NCBI RefSeq assembly: GCF_030547185.1
Contig: NZ_JAUOQR010000003.1
Coordinates: 248,001 to 312,000, forward strand
Direction of reading: 5' to 3'
Source: Neptuniibacter sp. 1_MG-2023
GTDB taxonomy: Bacteria; Pseudomonadota; Gammaproteobacteria; Pseudomonadales; Balneatricaceae
DNA: 64,000 bases
Shown one piece after another: positions 17,852 through 26,475 of this stretch (position 1 is the first letter of the stretch; the number at the start of each line of letters is the position of its first letter). Both the position numbers and the translations under genes were made by a program. Under the pieces are notes generated by a model that saw only the letters and a list, made by a program, of their open reading frames with translations, was not told the DNA's origin and made no database searches.

Positions 17852-19594
17852 CTAATCCTTTTTGCCATCTGGTTGGTTACTCGTATCTTCAAAGTATTGG
17901 CGGCTAGCGTCTAAAAAGTTGTTCATGATTAATCGGTCATCCTGCTTAATATCGTTCATTTTGAGCAGTTTGCTAATCGCCTGAGTAAAATCACTAAAGA
18001 AGTACTCTTCACCTACTAAACTGACAATTCCTGCTTTTTTGAGTTTGCGCTCTACGCGTTTGTTCGCGCCTGACATTAAAACAATGACATTACGTTTATG
18101 CAGTGCGCTAATGACCTCTTCTAATGTTTGTAATCCTGTAGCGTCAATAAAGGGAACCCATTTAAGACGAATGATCAAATATTGAGGGTCTGTATGGGTG
18201 TTCGCGAGTGATCGCTCAAGTGTTTCAACTGCACCAAAGAAGAAAGGCCCTTCTACAGAGTAAACAAGGACTGAGTCAGGAAGTTTTTGGGTGCCTAAGT
18301 GAGTCAGTTCTGCATGAATATCACTAGATTCAGAGACGGATACTTCCACGCTGGATGCCATTCGGCGTAAAAAATGCAATGTGGCAATAATAACGCCAAT
18401 ATTGACTGCAATAACAAGGTCTGCAAAAACGGTAAGGAAAAAGGTAACCAGTAAAATAACAACATCAGCGCGGGGAGCTTTTGTCATGATTTTTGTGAAG
18501 TGTCTGACTTCACTCATATTCCAAGCAACCACAAATAAAATAGCTGAGAGAACACAAAGAGGAATATCACTGGCCAGTGGCGCTAATAAAACCAAAATAA
18601 TGACCAAAACAGCAGAGTGAACAATACCGGCAATAGGGCTGTTACCACCGTTACGGATATTGGTTGCTGTACGGGCAATAGCGCCTGTTGCTGCAAATCC
18701 ACCAAATAAAGGGGTGAGTACGTTAGCTATGCCTTGGCCAACAAGTTCCTGATTTGAGTCGTGTCGTGTACCTGACATGCCATCGGCGACGACAGCTGAG
18801 AGTAAGGATTCAATTGCGCCAAGCATAGCTATAGTGAATGCCGGACCAATTAAGGAGATGACTTGCGGCCAAGTGAAAGAGGGGACTGAAAACTCAGGTA
18901 GTCCTTGTGGTATCCCGCCGAATGCACTTCCTATTGTACGTACATCTTCGAATTGAAATATTGCTTGGGTAAGGGTGATAACAATCAAAGCAACTAAAGG
19001 ACCCGGAACTTTTTTTAATCCAGGTATATGTGCTGTGATAATAACCAAAAATAGGGATAAAATGGCTAAAGCGGTAGTGGCTAAATGGAAATCGGGTAGT
19101 AAGTTGAAGAGGCTTATGGCCTTCTCGTGAAAGTGTTGGCCGTCGACTTTAGCTAAGCCAAAAAAATCCTGCCATTGGCCTACCCAGATGATGACAGCGA
19201 TGCCTGCGGTGAAACCCACAATAACAGGGTCGGGGATAAACTTTATAATGCTTCCCAACCGAGCAACGCCCAAAGCGATGAGAATAAAACCGGCCATTAA
19301 CGTTGCTATTTGCAGCCCAGACACACCGTATTCGGCGGTGATTCCCGCCAAAATAACGATGAAAGCACCCGTGGGGCCTGCGATCTGCAATCGGCTCCCA
19401 CCGAAAATAGAAACCGCCAAGCCCGCGATTATGGCTGTATAAATACCCTGTTCCGGCTTGACGCCTGAAGCGATCGCAAATGCCATTGCTAGAGGCAGTG
19501 CTACGACGCCAACAATGGTTCCAGCAACAATATTTCTTAACCAGTTTTTATGCGAAAATAGTCCCGCTTGAAAGGCATCTCTGATCGCGATCAT
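17852..19594 (-). CDS. SulP family anion transporter with STAS domain
   Basis: 580 aa from the chosen start MIAIRDAFQAGLFSHKNWLR. Ten or more hydrophobic helices span about 20-420, with SulP hallmarks such as GTIVGVVALPLAMAFAIASG and GGSRLQIAGPTGAFIVI. A C-terminal STAS domain (about 435-545) contains PFIDATGLQTLEEV. Members move sulfate, bicarbonate or other anions; the substrate is not deducible. In-frame ATGs up to 60 bases upstream exist, but they fall into an AT-rich promoter-like palindrome and would add a non-conserved leader. Confidence 0.85.
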   Translation of the reverse strand: MIAIRDAFQAGLFSHKNWLRNIVAGTIVGVVALPLAMAFAIASGVKPEQGIYTAIIAGLAVSIFGGSRLQIAGPTGAFIVILAGITAEYGVSGLQIATLMAGFILIALGVARLGSIIKFIPDPVIVGFTAGIAVIIWVGQWQDFFGLAKVDGQHFHEKAISLFNLLPDFHLATTALAILSLFLVIITAHIPGLKKVPGPLVALIVITLTQAIFQFEDVRTIGSAFGGIPQGLPEFSVPSFTWPQVISLIGPAFTIAMLGAIESLLSAVVADGMSGTRHDSNQELVGQGIANVLTPLFGGFAATGAIARTATNIRNGGNSPIAGIVHSAVLVIILVLLAPLASDIPLCVLSAILFVVAWNMSEVRHFTKIMTKAPRADVVILLVTFFLTVFADLVIAVNIGVIIATLHFLRRMASSVEVSVSESSDIHAELTHLGTQKLPDSVLVYSVEGPFFFGAVETLERSLANTHTDPQYLIIRLKWVPFIDATGLQTLEEVISALHKRNVIVLMSGANKRVERKLKKAGIVSLVGEEYFFSDFTQAISKLLKMNDIKQDDRLIMNNFLDASRQYFEDTSNQPDGKKD

Positions 19595-19630
19595 ATGCTG
19601 TATACACTCTAGTAAATCTATTATCATGTG

Positions 19631-19649
19631 ATTATAATAAAATTGTAAT
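19631..19649. promoter_or_regulatory. Imperfect copy of the RHH-gene palindrome core upstream of sulP
   Basis: ATTATAAT (19631-19638), spacer AAA, ATTGTAAT (19642-19649). This matches the core of the 17619-17653 palindrome (ATTATAAT-CAA-ATTATAAT) at 17 of 19 positions, with the same 3-base spacing. It lies 37-55 bases upstream of the SulP start and includes a TATAAT on the minus strand. Being AT-rich, it could be coincidental. Confidence 0.45.
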
Positions 19650-19694
19650 GACAAAAGAAGTGATTATCCAAATTTCACCCTAAGAGAGGTCGTA

Positions 19695-20030
19695 ATGAGT
19701 CTGCCTAATTGCCCAAAATGTGAGTCTGCCTACGTATATCAAGATCAAGAGATGCTGATCTGCCCTGAGTGTGCTTATGAATGGAATCCGAATGATAGCG
19801 GAGAAGAGGAAGCGGTAACCCTTAAGGATGCGAATGGTAATTTATTGGCGGAAGGGGACAAAGTTACTCTGATTAAAGATTTAAAAGTGAAGGGCTCATC
19901 TCAAGTACTTAAGATCGGCACAAAGGCTTCAATTAAACGTTTTGTCGATGGCGATCATGATATTGATTGTAAAGTAGATGGTGTTGGCGACATGATGTTG
20001 AAATCGAAATTTGTTAAAAAAGCATCGTAA
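19695..20030 (+). CDS. Zinc-ribbon protein of the YjdM/PhnA family
   Basis: 111 aa. An N-terminal zinc ribbon has CPKC (6-9) and CPEC (23-26), followed by a compact beta domain with [26 protein letters not shown]. This is the YjdM (formerly PhnA) family. Despite the old name it is not phosphonoacetate hydrolase, and its function is unresolved. It is divergent from the SulP gene across about 100 bases and has AGAGAGGT before the ATG. Monocistronic, with a hairpin after the stop. Confidence 0.88.
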   Translation: MSLPNCPKCESAYVYQDQEMLICPECAYEWNPNDSGEEEAVTLKDANGNLLAEGDKVTLIKDLKVKGSSQVLKIGTKASIKRFVDGDHDIDCKVDGVGDMMLKSKFVKKAS

Positions 20031-20038
20031 TGACTTAT

Positions 20039-20062
20039 AAGAGTCGCGCTTAGGCGGCTTTT
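20039..20062 (+). terminator. Terminator-like hairpin after the yjdM-type gene
   Basis: AAGAGTCGC (20039-20047), loop GCTTAG, GCGGCTTTT (20054-20062). The stem includes G-T pairs and runs into TTTTAG. It starts 9 bases after the stop codon. Confidence 0.55.
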
Positions 20063-20153
20063 AGATTTTCTTTGCATATGATTTTGGAATGAGATTATTT
20101 AGCAAAGCGATCTTAGGGGAAAATGACTTAGCAGTGGCATTTTTCTGGATGAA

Positions 20154-20186
20154 GGCTAGCCAGTTTTATATTGGCTAGCCTTTTTA
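20154..20186 (+). terminator. Second strong terminator hairpin
   Basis: GGCTAGCCA (20154-20162), loop GTTTTATAT, TGGCTAGCC (20172-20180), then TTTTTATTAATT: a perfect 9-base stem with a T-run on the plus strand. It lies 92 bases beyond the first hairpin with no gene between. It is either a backup terminator or the end of an unannotated short transcript. Confidence 0.75.
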
Positions 20187-20203
20187 TTAATTGGTGGGAT
20201 ATT

Positions 20204-21454
20204 CTAGTATTGGATGTTGTTTACCAACGGTTTTGATGTCTGATTTTTAGGTAAGCCTAGAGAAATAAGCGCTGTTAAAATAATAAAAGCGCTAGATATC
20301 CATAAGCATGCAGCCATTCCAAAATCTTGATAAATCCAGCCCGATAGCACTGTGCCTATCAGTCTACCCATCGCATTGGCCATATAATAAAAACCAACAT
20401 CTAGTGATACACGGTCGCCACTGGCATAGCTGACAATTAAATAACTGTGTAAGGCAGAGTTGACGGCAAAGAGCGCCCCAAACGCAAGTAATCCGCTAAT
20501 CAGAACGATCTGTACATTCCAGTCATAGGTTAAGGCAAGGGCGATAATAGCAGGTGTGATGCTTAGCGCTAATGCCCAAGCAATTGCATGCCTTCCATCA
20601 GGCATAAGGTCTTTGTTTTTTCCTGTGATTTTAGGGGCAAGGCTCTGAACTATGCCATAGCCGATGACCCAAAGCGCTAAAAAACCGCCCACATACCAAT
20701 GATCCCAAGCAAAGGTGTTGGCAAGGAAAACAGGTAAGGCGACAACAAACCATATATCTCGTGCGCCAAAAAGAAACATGCGTGCTGCAGATAGGTAATT
20801 AACCGCTCTGCTTTTGGAAAATATAGCTGTGAACTTCGGTTTACTTTTGGCCTTTCCTAAATGCTGTTTAAGGCTGATTAGGCTCAATATCCATACGCCA
20901 GTTAATGCAATGGCCATAGTTAATATGGCACCCGCAAAGCCTAAAAGACTTAGCAATGTACCGCCCAGAAAAAAGCCTATACCTTTTAGAGCATTTTTCG
21001 AACCGGTTAAAATAGCTACCCATCTATATAACTGGCTTTCAGTGCTTTTTGAATCAGGAACCAATAATTTAATAGCGCTCTTTGCGCTCATTTTATTTAG
21101 ATCTTTAGCTATACCTGACAGTGCTTGTGCTCCCATAACCCAAGGAACTGTCAACAAACTGGTTGGAACCAGTAGCATCGCGAGAGCGACTATCTGTATA
21201 AAGAGACCTATATTCATGGTCCTGTTTAGACCTAGCCTCGCGCCCAGCCATCCGCCAATTAAGTTGGTGATTACACCAAAAACCTCATAGAAGATGAATA
21301 GCATTGCGATTTCCAGCGGGCTATAGCCTAGCCCGTAAAAATACAAAATAACCAACATTCTTAAGGCGCCATCGGTCAGGGTAAATGCCCAATAATTACC
21401 CGTGACGATTATATATTGGCGAACTTGAGGAGATAGCTGCGCGAGTAATTGCAT
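20204..21454 (-). CDS. arsJ: Organoarsenical efflux MFS transporter ArsJ
   Basis: 416 aa major facilitator protein with about 12 helices. The N-terminal region contains LSPQVRQYIIVTGNYWAF, TDGALRMLVILYFYGLGYSP and GGWLGARLGLNRTMN, which I recognise as ArsJ. ArsJ exports 1-arseno-3-phosphoglycerate, the unstable product made when GAPDH uses arsenate. The adjacent upstream gene (5 bases away) is a GAPDH, the diagnostic pairing. It is the last gene of the minus-strand ars operon. Confidence 0.92.
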   Translation of the reverse strand: MQLLAQLSPQVRQYIIVTGNYWAFTLTDGALRMLVILYFYGLGYSPLEIAMLFIFYEVFGVITNLIGGWLGARLGLNRTMNIGLFIQIVALAMLLVPTSLLTVPWVMGAQALSGIAKDLNKMSAKSAIKLLVPDSKSTESQLYRWVAILTGSKNALKGIGFFLGGTLLSLLGFAGAILTMAIALTGVWILSLISLKQHLGKAKSKPKFTAIFSKSRAVNYLSAARMFLFGARDIWFVVALPVFLANTFAWDHWYVGGFLALWVIGYGIVQSLAPKITGKNKDLMPDGRHAIAWALALSITPAIIALALTYDWNVQIVLISGLLAFGALFAVNSALHSYLIVSYASGDRVSLDVGFYYMANAMGRLIGTVLSGWIYQDFGMAACLWISSAFIILTALISLGLPKNQTSKPLVNNIQY

Positions 21455-21459
21455 CTCAG

Positions 21460-22470
21460 TTACTCTTTGTCTGAGCGGCCAACGAGGCGAACGAGCTCAA
21501 CCGTACGATTTGCATAGCCCCACTCATTGTCATACCAAGCATAAAGTTTAACTTGGGTACCATTGATAACCATAGTTGATAGCGCATCAATGATGCTAGA
21601 GCGAGGATCTGTTTTGTAATCAATTGATACTAAGGGGCGCTCTTCATAACCGAGAATTCCTTTTAACTCGCTCTCGGCCGCTTCTTTGAGTAATTGATTA
21701 ACTTCTGTCTCAGTTGTGGATTTTCCGACTTCAAATACACAATCAGTTAAAGATGCATTAGCTAATGGAATACGTACCGCATGGCCATTAAGCTTACCTT
21801 TAAGTTCAGGGAATATATGAGTGATCGCTGTTGCAGAACCGGTAGTTGTCGGTATCAGGCTCATGCCGCAGGCCCTAGCACGACGTAGATCTTTATGAGG
21901 CGCATCTAAGATGGTTTGCGTATTCGTTATATCGTGAATGGTGGTCATGGAGCCGTGTACTATGCCAAGCTTTTCATGAATCACTTTAACAACGGGGGCT
22001 AAGCAGTTTGTTGTGCAGGAAGCAGCCGTCACAATTGAGTGTATAGTCTTGTCATATAAGTGCTGATTGACGCCCATAACCACATTGAGCACGCCTTCTT
22101 CCTTGACCGGTGCGGTGACAACAATGCGTTTTACACCTTGTTTTAAGTAATCCTGTAAAGCGGCTTTCGATTTCATTTTACCGCTAGCTTCAATGACTAC
22201 ATCACAGTTGGACCAGTCTGTATCAGCGATCGCTTTGTTTTGGGTGCAATGAATAGGTTTGTCGTTAATAACTATATCTGAACCTTCGGCGCGGGCCTCA
22301 TGGTGCCAGCGGCCGTGCACAGAATCGAAGGTGATCAGGTGAGCGAGTGTTGCAGCATCACCCGCAGGATCATTAAATTGAACAAATTCTACATCATCCC
22401 AATCAAATGCAGCACGAAACGATAGCCGTCCCATACGTCCTAAGCCATTGATACCTACTTTAATCGTCAT
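21460..22470 (-). CDS. ArsJ-associated glyceraldehyde-3-phosphate dehydrogenase
   Basis: 336 aa type I GAPDH. The N-terminal NAD-binding [15 protein letters not shown], the catalytic Cys in [12 protein letters not shown] (about 150-161) and a C-terminal [19 protein letters not shown] are intact. In ars operons this enzyme arsenylates glyceraldehyde-3-phosphate to 1-arseno-3-phosphoglycerate for export by ArsJ. That role is assigned from the 5-base spacing to arsJ and the ars context; the chemistry is shared with glycolytic GAPDH. A 100-base gap separates it from the thioredoxin-like gene, so an internal promoter is possible. Confidence 0.92.
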   Translation of the reverse strand: MTIKVGINGLGRMGRLSFRAAFDWDDVEFVQFNDPAGDAATLAHLITFDSVHGRWHHEARAEGSDIVINDKPIHCTQNKAIADTDWSNCDVVIEASGKMKSKAALQDYLKQGVKRIVVTAPVKEEGVLNVVMGVNQHLYDKTIHSIVTAASCTTNCLAPVVKVIHEKLGIVHGSMTTIHDITNTQTILDAPHKDLRRARACGMSLIPTTTGSATAITHIFPELKGKLNGHAVRIPLANASLTDCVFEVGKSTTETEVNQLLKEAAESELKGILGYEERPLVSIDYKTDPRSSIIDALSTMVINGTQVKLYAWYDNEWGYANRTVELVRLVGRSDKE

Positions 22471-22570
22471 AAAAACCTCAAATCGAATAACGTCTATAAA
22501 TTAATGCTAAATGTGTCGAAGTTAATGTGCTGCTTTCTTGTATTGATGCACTATGTTTAACGTCGCTGGT

Positions 22571-22810
22571 TCACCCTTCGCTTAACCATGCTTGGATTTG
22601 TTCTGTATGTGGTATCGAGCCGGAGTGAACGAGTTGCTCATCTACAACGACGGCAGGTGTGCTCATTACCCCGTAAGCCATGATAACTTGCGGATCTGTC
22701 TCTTTTGTTACATTCACAGAAACGCCTTGTTCAAGCGCAAGCTTGTTGATTAATTCAGCCGTTTTAGTACATTTTTTGCAGCCGCTACCTAGTACTTTTA
22801 TCTGTTTCAT
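22571..22810 (-). CDS. Small thioredoxin-fold protein of the ars operon
   Basis: 79 aa glutaredoxin/thioredoxin-like protein with active-site CKKC at 11-14 in VLGSGCKKCTKT and a cis-Pro in MSTPAVVVDEQLVHSG. Such redox-active thioredoxin (2) proteins frequently accompany permease (DUF318) genes in arsenic operons. It follows the permease gene by 8 bases. It may act as a reductant or thiol chaperone for arsenic species; no direct evidence is visible. Confidence 0.85.
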   Translation of the reverse strand: MKQIKVLGSGCKKCTKTAELINKLALEQGVSVNVTKETDPQVIMAYGVMSTPAVVVDEQLVHSGSIPHTEQIQAWLSEG

Positions 22811-22818
22811 AGATCACC

Positions 22819-23811
22819 TTATAAAAAAGAAGAGAATGCATTAAATAGCCATCCAACCACAGTGAATGACACGAGTAATAAGAAAAATACGGTGGCTAAT
22901 AGTCGCCACTGCATGACCTGTTTAAGTAGAATGAATTCAGGGAAGCTTGCGGCAACAGTACTCATACAAAAGGCCAGTGTTGTTCCTATAGGTAAGCCAT
23001 TAATAATTAAACTTTCCATTACAGGAATGACACCCGTTGCATTGGAATACAGCGGGATACCTAATAAAACCGCTGCGGGAACTGACCACCATTGACCATC
23101 TCCGAGGTATTGCTCTATCCAGCCGTCGGGAACAAAACCATGCAGCGCGGCACCCAACCCAACACCGATAATGACCCATTTCCAAACGCGGCCAAAAATC
23201 TCGAACGTTTCATCTTTCGCAAATTGATGGCGTTCTGAAAATGGCATAACTACTGGTGTACCTTCATTTTGAGGCTGGTCTTTTTGCTGTCCCTGGACAA
23301 GGGCTTTTGCAGCAAAGGACTGTAACCAGCGCTCCGCTTTAATGCTATCAAGGAAAAAACCACCGATTGTGCCTACGCAGATCCCTATGGCGACATAGAG
23401 CAGAGTGAACTTCCAACCGAGCAAACTCATCAGTAGTAAGATTGCTACTTCATTAATTAGTGGTGAAGTGAGAAGGAACGACATAGTGATGCCTAAGGGG
23501 ATACCTGCTGAGGTAAAACCAAGAAATACAGGTATGCTTGAGCAGGAGCAAAAAGGTGTAATCGCGCCAAAACCTGATCCTAGTAGATAGCCTACACCAC
23601 GGTTTTTTCCCGAAAGGTAATCTCTAACGCGTTCTATATTTAACGACGCGCGCAGGAGCGCAATAAAGTAAATCATGACGATGAGTAGCGCGTAGATCTT
23701 GGTTACATCTTCGATAAAAAAGTGTACGGCATCGCCCAATTTTGAATCAGGGGATAAGTTCAAGATTGAATAGGTTAACCAGTCAGCTAATTGTGTAAAT
23801 ATTGCAAACAT
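22819..23811 (-). CDS. ArsP/DUF318-type permease
   Basis: 330 aa membrane protein with about eight helices and the cysteine-rich motif FCSCSSIPVFLGFTSAGIPL (about 90-110), typical of permease family PF03773, which includes ArsP. A central hydrophilic loop lies near 180-205. The start is set at the ATG that shares the A of the acr3 stop (TAATG), with GGAGAG 6 bases before; a longer frame exists but has no support. ArsP proteins export trivalent organoarsenicals, but this ars-linked subgroup with a thioredoxin is less well defined. Confidence 0.82.
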   Translation of the reverse strand: MFAIFTQLADWLTYSILNLSPDSKLGDAVHFFIEDVTKIYALLIVMIYFIALLRASLNIERVRDYLSGKNRGVGYLLGSGFGAITPFCSCSSIPVFLGFTSAGIPLGITMSFLLTSPLINEVAILLLMSLLGWKFTLLYVAIGICVGTIGGFFLDSIKAERWLQSFAAKALVQGQQKDQPQNEGTPVVMPFSERHQFAKDETFEIFGRVWKWVIIGVGLGAALHGFVPDGWIEQYLGDGQWWSVPAAVLLGIPLYSNATGVIPVMESLIINGLPIGTTLAFCMSTVAASFPEFILLKQVMQWRLLATVFFLLLVSFTVVGWLFNAFSSFL

Positions 23812-24833
23812 TAGATCTCTCCAAACCAATGTCTAGTGCGGTTAGCGAACCAAACTAGACTAAGCATAACGGGAACTTCGACGAGCACGCCGACCACGGT
23901 TGCCAGTGCTGCGCCTGAGTGGAGGCCGAATAGTGAGATTGCGACAGCGACGGCTAATTCAAAAAAATTAGATGTGCTAATCATGCAGGCAGGTGCTGCA
24001 ATGTTGTGAGGAAGCTTCATCTTTTTAGCCCATAAATAAGCAAGGGCAAAAATACCATAGGTTTGAATCAGCAAAGGGATCGCGATTAAAGCAATGACCT
24101 CCGGTTGAGATAGAATGATCTCTGCCTGAAAGCCAAATAATAATATAACCGTTGCTAGTAGCCCGATCATTGACCAAGGTTTTAGGCTTGCCAGCAAGGT
24201 ATTCAGTTTGGAATGGTCGTTTTTGTTGTCAATGCTTCTGCGGGTCAATACTCCCGCAACAAGCGGAATGACAACATAGAGAACTACGGATAGAAGGAGA
24301 GTATTCCAAGGTACAGCTATATCTGTAACACCTAAAAGAAATCCTGCTATAGGAGCAAAAGCGAAAATCATAATCAGGTCATTAATGGAGACTTGTACTA
24401 ATGTGTAATTGGGGTCACCTTTAGTTAGTTGGCTCCAAACAAAAACCATAGCGGTGCAGGGCGCAACGCCTAGCAGAATCATGCCTGCGATATATTCAGT
24501 TGCTGTTTGTGGATCTACCCAGCTGGCGAAGAGAACTTTAAAAAATAACCAACCAAGAAAGGCCATAGTAAAAGGTTTAATCAACCAATTTATGACTAAG
24601 GTGAGTATCAGCCCTTTAGGTCTTGTACCAATATCTTTAATTGACGAGAAATCAATTTGCACCATCATTGGATAAATCATAATCCAGATGAGTACCGCTA
24701 CGATTAAATTTACATGCGCAAATTCTAAGGTAGCAATGAGTTCGAAGAGGTCAGGGAATATATTGCCTAAAACTACGCCAGCGATAATGCAAAAGCCTAC
24801 CCAAACAGATAAGTAACGTTCAAAAATGCCCAT
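23811..24833 (-). CDS. arsB: ACR3 family arsenite efflux transporter
   Basis: 340 aa with ten hydrophobic helices. It starts [20 protein letters not shown] and contains [16 protein letters not shown], with the essential conserved cysteine of Acr3. A second signature is [19 protein letters not shown]. Acr3 is a secondary arsenite exporter and handles the product of ArsC. The gene lies 41 bases after arsR and overlaps the permease start. The symbol is often written acr3 to separate it from the unrelated ArsB. Confidence 0.94.
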   Translation of the reverse strand: MGIFERYLSVWVGFCIIAGVVLGNIFPDLFELIATLEFAHVNLIVAVLIWIMIYPMMVQIDFSSIKDIGTRPKGLILTLVINWLIKPFTMAFLGWLFFKVLFASWVDPQTATEYIAGMILLGVAPCTAMVFVWSQLTKGDPNYTLVQVSINDLIMIFAFAPIAGFLLGVTDIAVPWNTLLLSVVLYVVIPLVAGVLTRRSIDNKNDHSKLNTLLASLKPWSMIGLLATVILLFGFQAEIILSQPEVIALIAIPLLIQTYGIFALAYLWAKKMKLPHNIAAPACMISTSNFFELAVAVAISLFGLHSGAALATVVGVLVEVPVMLSLVWFANRTRHWFGEI

Positions 24834-24874
24834 CAGAATCCTCGTTCTTTAATGTTGCTTATTACAGACTAGCT

Positions 24875-25222
24875 TTATGCACAGCATTGGCGTGTGCGTT
24901 CAGGACGGTCGCCCATTTTATGAAGACGAATTTGATTTTCTTCAATAAATGCGGAGTTATTGTTTAGCGTTTCCGTTAAGACCTTTTTCGCCCAAGAAGG
25001 GAGTGCCTGATTAATGCTATAAAACACCCATTGCCCTTGGCGGCGATCAGTGAGTAAGTCGCAATTTCTCAACTGTGCCAAGTGTCTAGAGATCTTTGGC
25101 TGGCTTTCATCTAAGGCTTGCATAAGCTCGCACACACACAGCTCTTGCTCAGATTCAATTAATAGTAGGCAGCGAAGGCGTGTCTCGTCTGAAAGGCACT
25201 TATAAAACTGGGTAGGGGACAT
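24875..25222 (-). CDS. arsR: ArsR family arsenic-responsive repressor
   Basis: 115 aa winged-helix repressor. The arsenite-binding motif ELCVCEL has Cys29 and Cys31 in the DNA-recognition region, as in the E. coli type, and a CC pair lies at the extreme C-terminus. The recognition helix is ESQPKISRHLAQLRN. It heads the minus-strand operon arsR-acr3-permease-thioredoxin-gapdh-arsJ. An AT-rich palindrome 54 bases upstream is a likely operator. Confidence 0.93.
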   Translation of the reverse strand: MSPTQFYKCLSDETRLRCLLLIESEQELCVCELMQALDESQPKISRHLAQLRNCDLLTDRRQGQWVFYSINQALPSWAKKVLTETLNNNSAFIEENQIRLHKMGDRPERTRQCCA

Positions 25223-25275
25223 GGAAATTTTAAACTCCTATTATCATGCTGTGGTTATCGTATATGATATTCTAT

Positions 25276-25295
25276 ATATATGTAAATACATATAT
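25276..25295. promoter_or_regulatory. Perfect palindrome upstream of arsR (operator candidate)
   Basis: ATATATGTA (25276-25284), AA, TACATATAT (25287-25295): perfect 9-base arms. It lies 54-73 bases before the arsR start in the only region that can hold the operon promoter. ArsR proteins bind such AT-rich dyads; binding is inferred. Confidence 0.55.
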
Positions 25296-25325
25296 GTGAA
25301 AAAGTGTATATTTGGAGCAAGAAGG

Positions 25326-25384
25326 GTCGCCTGCGAGTGTAGGTTCATCTAACTGATCTCTTTTCACTAAAGAGGGTAGGCGAC
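25326..25384. other. Structured non-coding element between arsR and the usp gene
   Basis: Outer arms GTCGCCT (25326-25332) and AGGCGAC (25378-25384) pair perfectly. Inside is a hairpin CTCTTT-TCACT-AAAGAG (25358-25374). CATCTAAC near 25346 could instead pair with GTTAGATC near 25420. No coding frame of note crosses it. It could be a small RNA or a leader structure; orientation is unknown. Confidence 0.35.
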
Positions 25385-25439
25385 GATGCGACGTTTTATG
25401 GGGAAAGGCTTTAGACGATGTTAGATCCTTAGGTCAAGG

Positions 25440-25468
25440 AAAAGTGGCTGGTATCGGTAGCCACTTTT
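25440..25468. terminator. Terminator-like hairpin upstream of the usp gene end
   Basis: AAAAGTGGCT (25440-25449), 9-base loop, AGCCACTTTT (25459-25468): perfect 10-base stem with A- and T-runs on both sides, so it may serve both strands. It lies 29 bases beyond the stop of the minus-strand usp gene and could end the usp-antiporter transcript. Confidence 0.7.
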
Positions 25469-25497
25469 CTTGTACTTCGCCTGATGGTGCTCAGTTG

Positions 25498-26463
25498 CTA
25501 GAGTTTAGGGGAGATAAACCCTTCCGGTTTAATTGCGAGGACTGAGCACTTAAGCTGAGATAGAACGGTTTCTGCTGTATTTCCAATGAGTACGCCGGCA
25601 ATGCCTGAGCGAGCAACGGTTCCCATGACAACTAAATCTATATCCATTTCTGTTGCTAGTTTTGGAATTTCCTCGCCTGCAATACCTCTGACAATATGGG
25701 AGTGGGGGGAGACGTATTTATAGGATTCGTCACCTAGTTGTTGCTTCATAGTACTTAAAAGTGAATCCATATTTTGTGTGCGCAAGCGGTGTTCAGATTC
25801 AAATAATTTTTGTTCTATTTTGTCGGGCTGTTCAGCCCATAAACTAATAAATCCTGCTTGCGGAACATCGTAAACATTCACTATATCGAGGGAGGTAAAA
25901 TCTGATAAGGATAGAGAGCTGGCAAGGTCAACAATCATATTGTTAAGATTGTCGTTGCTCTCATTTTGGTTGTCAGTGTCAAAATCAACAGCAGCCATAA
26001 TACGCTGATAGTTCTCCTTCTCTTCGTCTTTCTTCATTAGCCAGACTGGGCATGGGCACTGACGTAATAGATGCATATCATCACTGACGATTAAATGGTC
26101 AAGCCAGTTATATTCGTCAGCCTCTTTGATGACTAAGTCAAAGTTGTGAGATTGGACTGCACGTATGCTTTCGACATATTTCTTACCGGATTTTATGAGA
26201 ACGTTGAGGTTAATCTCTTTCTCTAAGGATTCCGTGAGTTCTTGCAGGTTGGCGTCTTCTCGCTCTTTAATCATTTTTTGGAGTCGATTTTCATCAATAC
26301 CAATGCCTTTTGCGTACATTGGTAAAGAGGTATTCGTTTGCATAGAGAGCAATGTTAAATTGGCTTGATTGTTTTTAGCTAAAGAGACTGCACGTGTTAA
26401 TGAAGCCGATGGTTCATCGTTCTGATTGCTCATGACATACAAAATATTTTGAAATCTATTCAT
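25498..26463 (-). CDS. Universal stress protein, tandem UspA domains
   Basis: 321 aa with two Usp domains (about 1-145 and 160-315), like UspE. The second carries the ATP-binding signature GTVARSGIAGVLIGNTAETVL near the C-terminus; in the first the equivalent glycine pattern is not evident, so only one domain may bind ATP. It follows the antiporter gene by 12 bases on the same strand. Pairing of Usp proteins with ion transporters is common and suggests regulation of, or stress coupling to, the antiporter. Confidence 0.85.
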   Translation of the reverse strand: MNRFQNILYVMSNQNDEPSASLTRAVSLAKNNQANLTLLSMQTNTSLPMYAKGIGIDENRLQKMIKEREDANLQELTESLEKEINLNVLIKSGKKYVESIRAVQSHNFDLVIKEADEYNWLDHLIVSDDMHLLRQCPCPVWLMKKDEEKENYQRIMAAVDFDTDNQNESNDNLNNMIVDLASSLSLSDFTSLDIVNVYDVPQAGFISLWAEQPDKIEQKLFESEHRLRTQNMDSLLSTMKQQLGDESYKYVSPHSHIVRGIAGEEIPKLATEMDIDLVVMGTVARSGIAGVLIGNTAETVLSQLKCSVLAIKPEGFISPKL

Positions 26464-26475
26464 GCTGATCTCCTT

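Noticed and set aside
25223-25497. Attachment site or insertion remnant at the arsR-usp boundary
   Set aside because: No integrase, tRNA gene or direct repeats accompany the inverted repeats.
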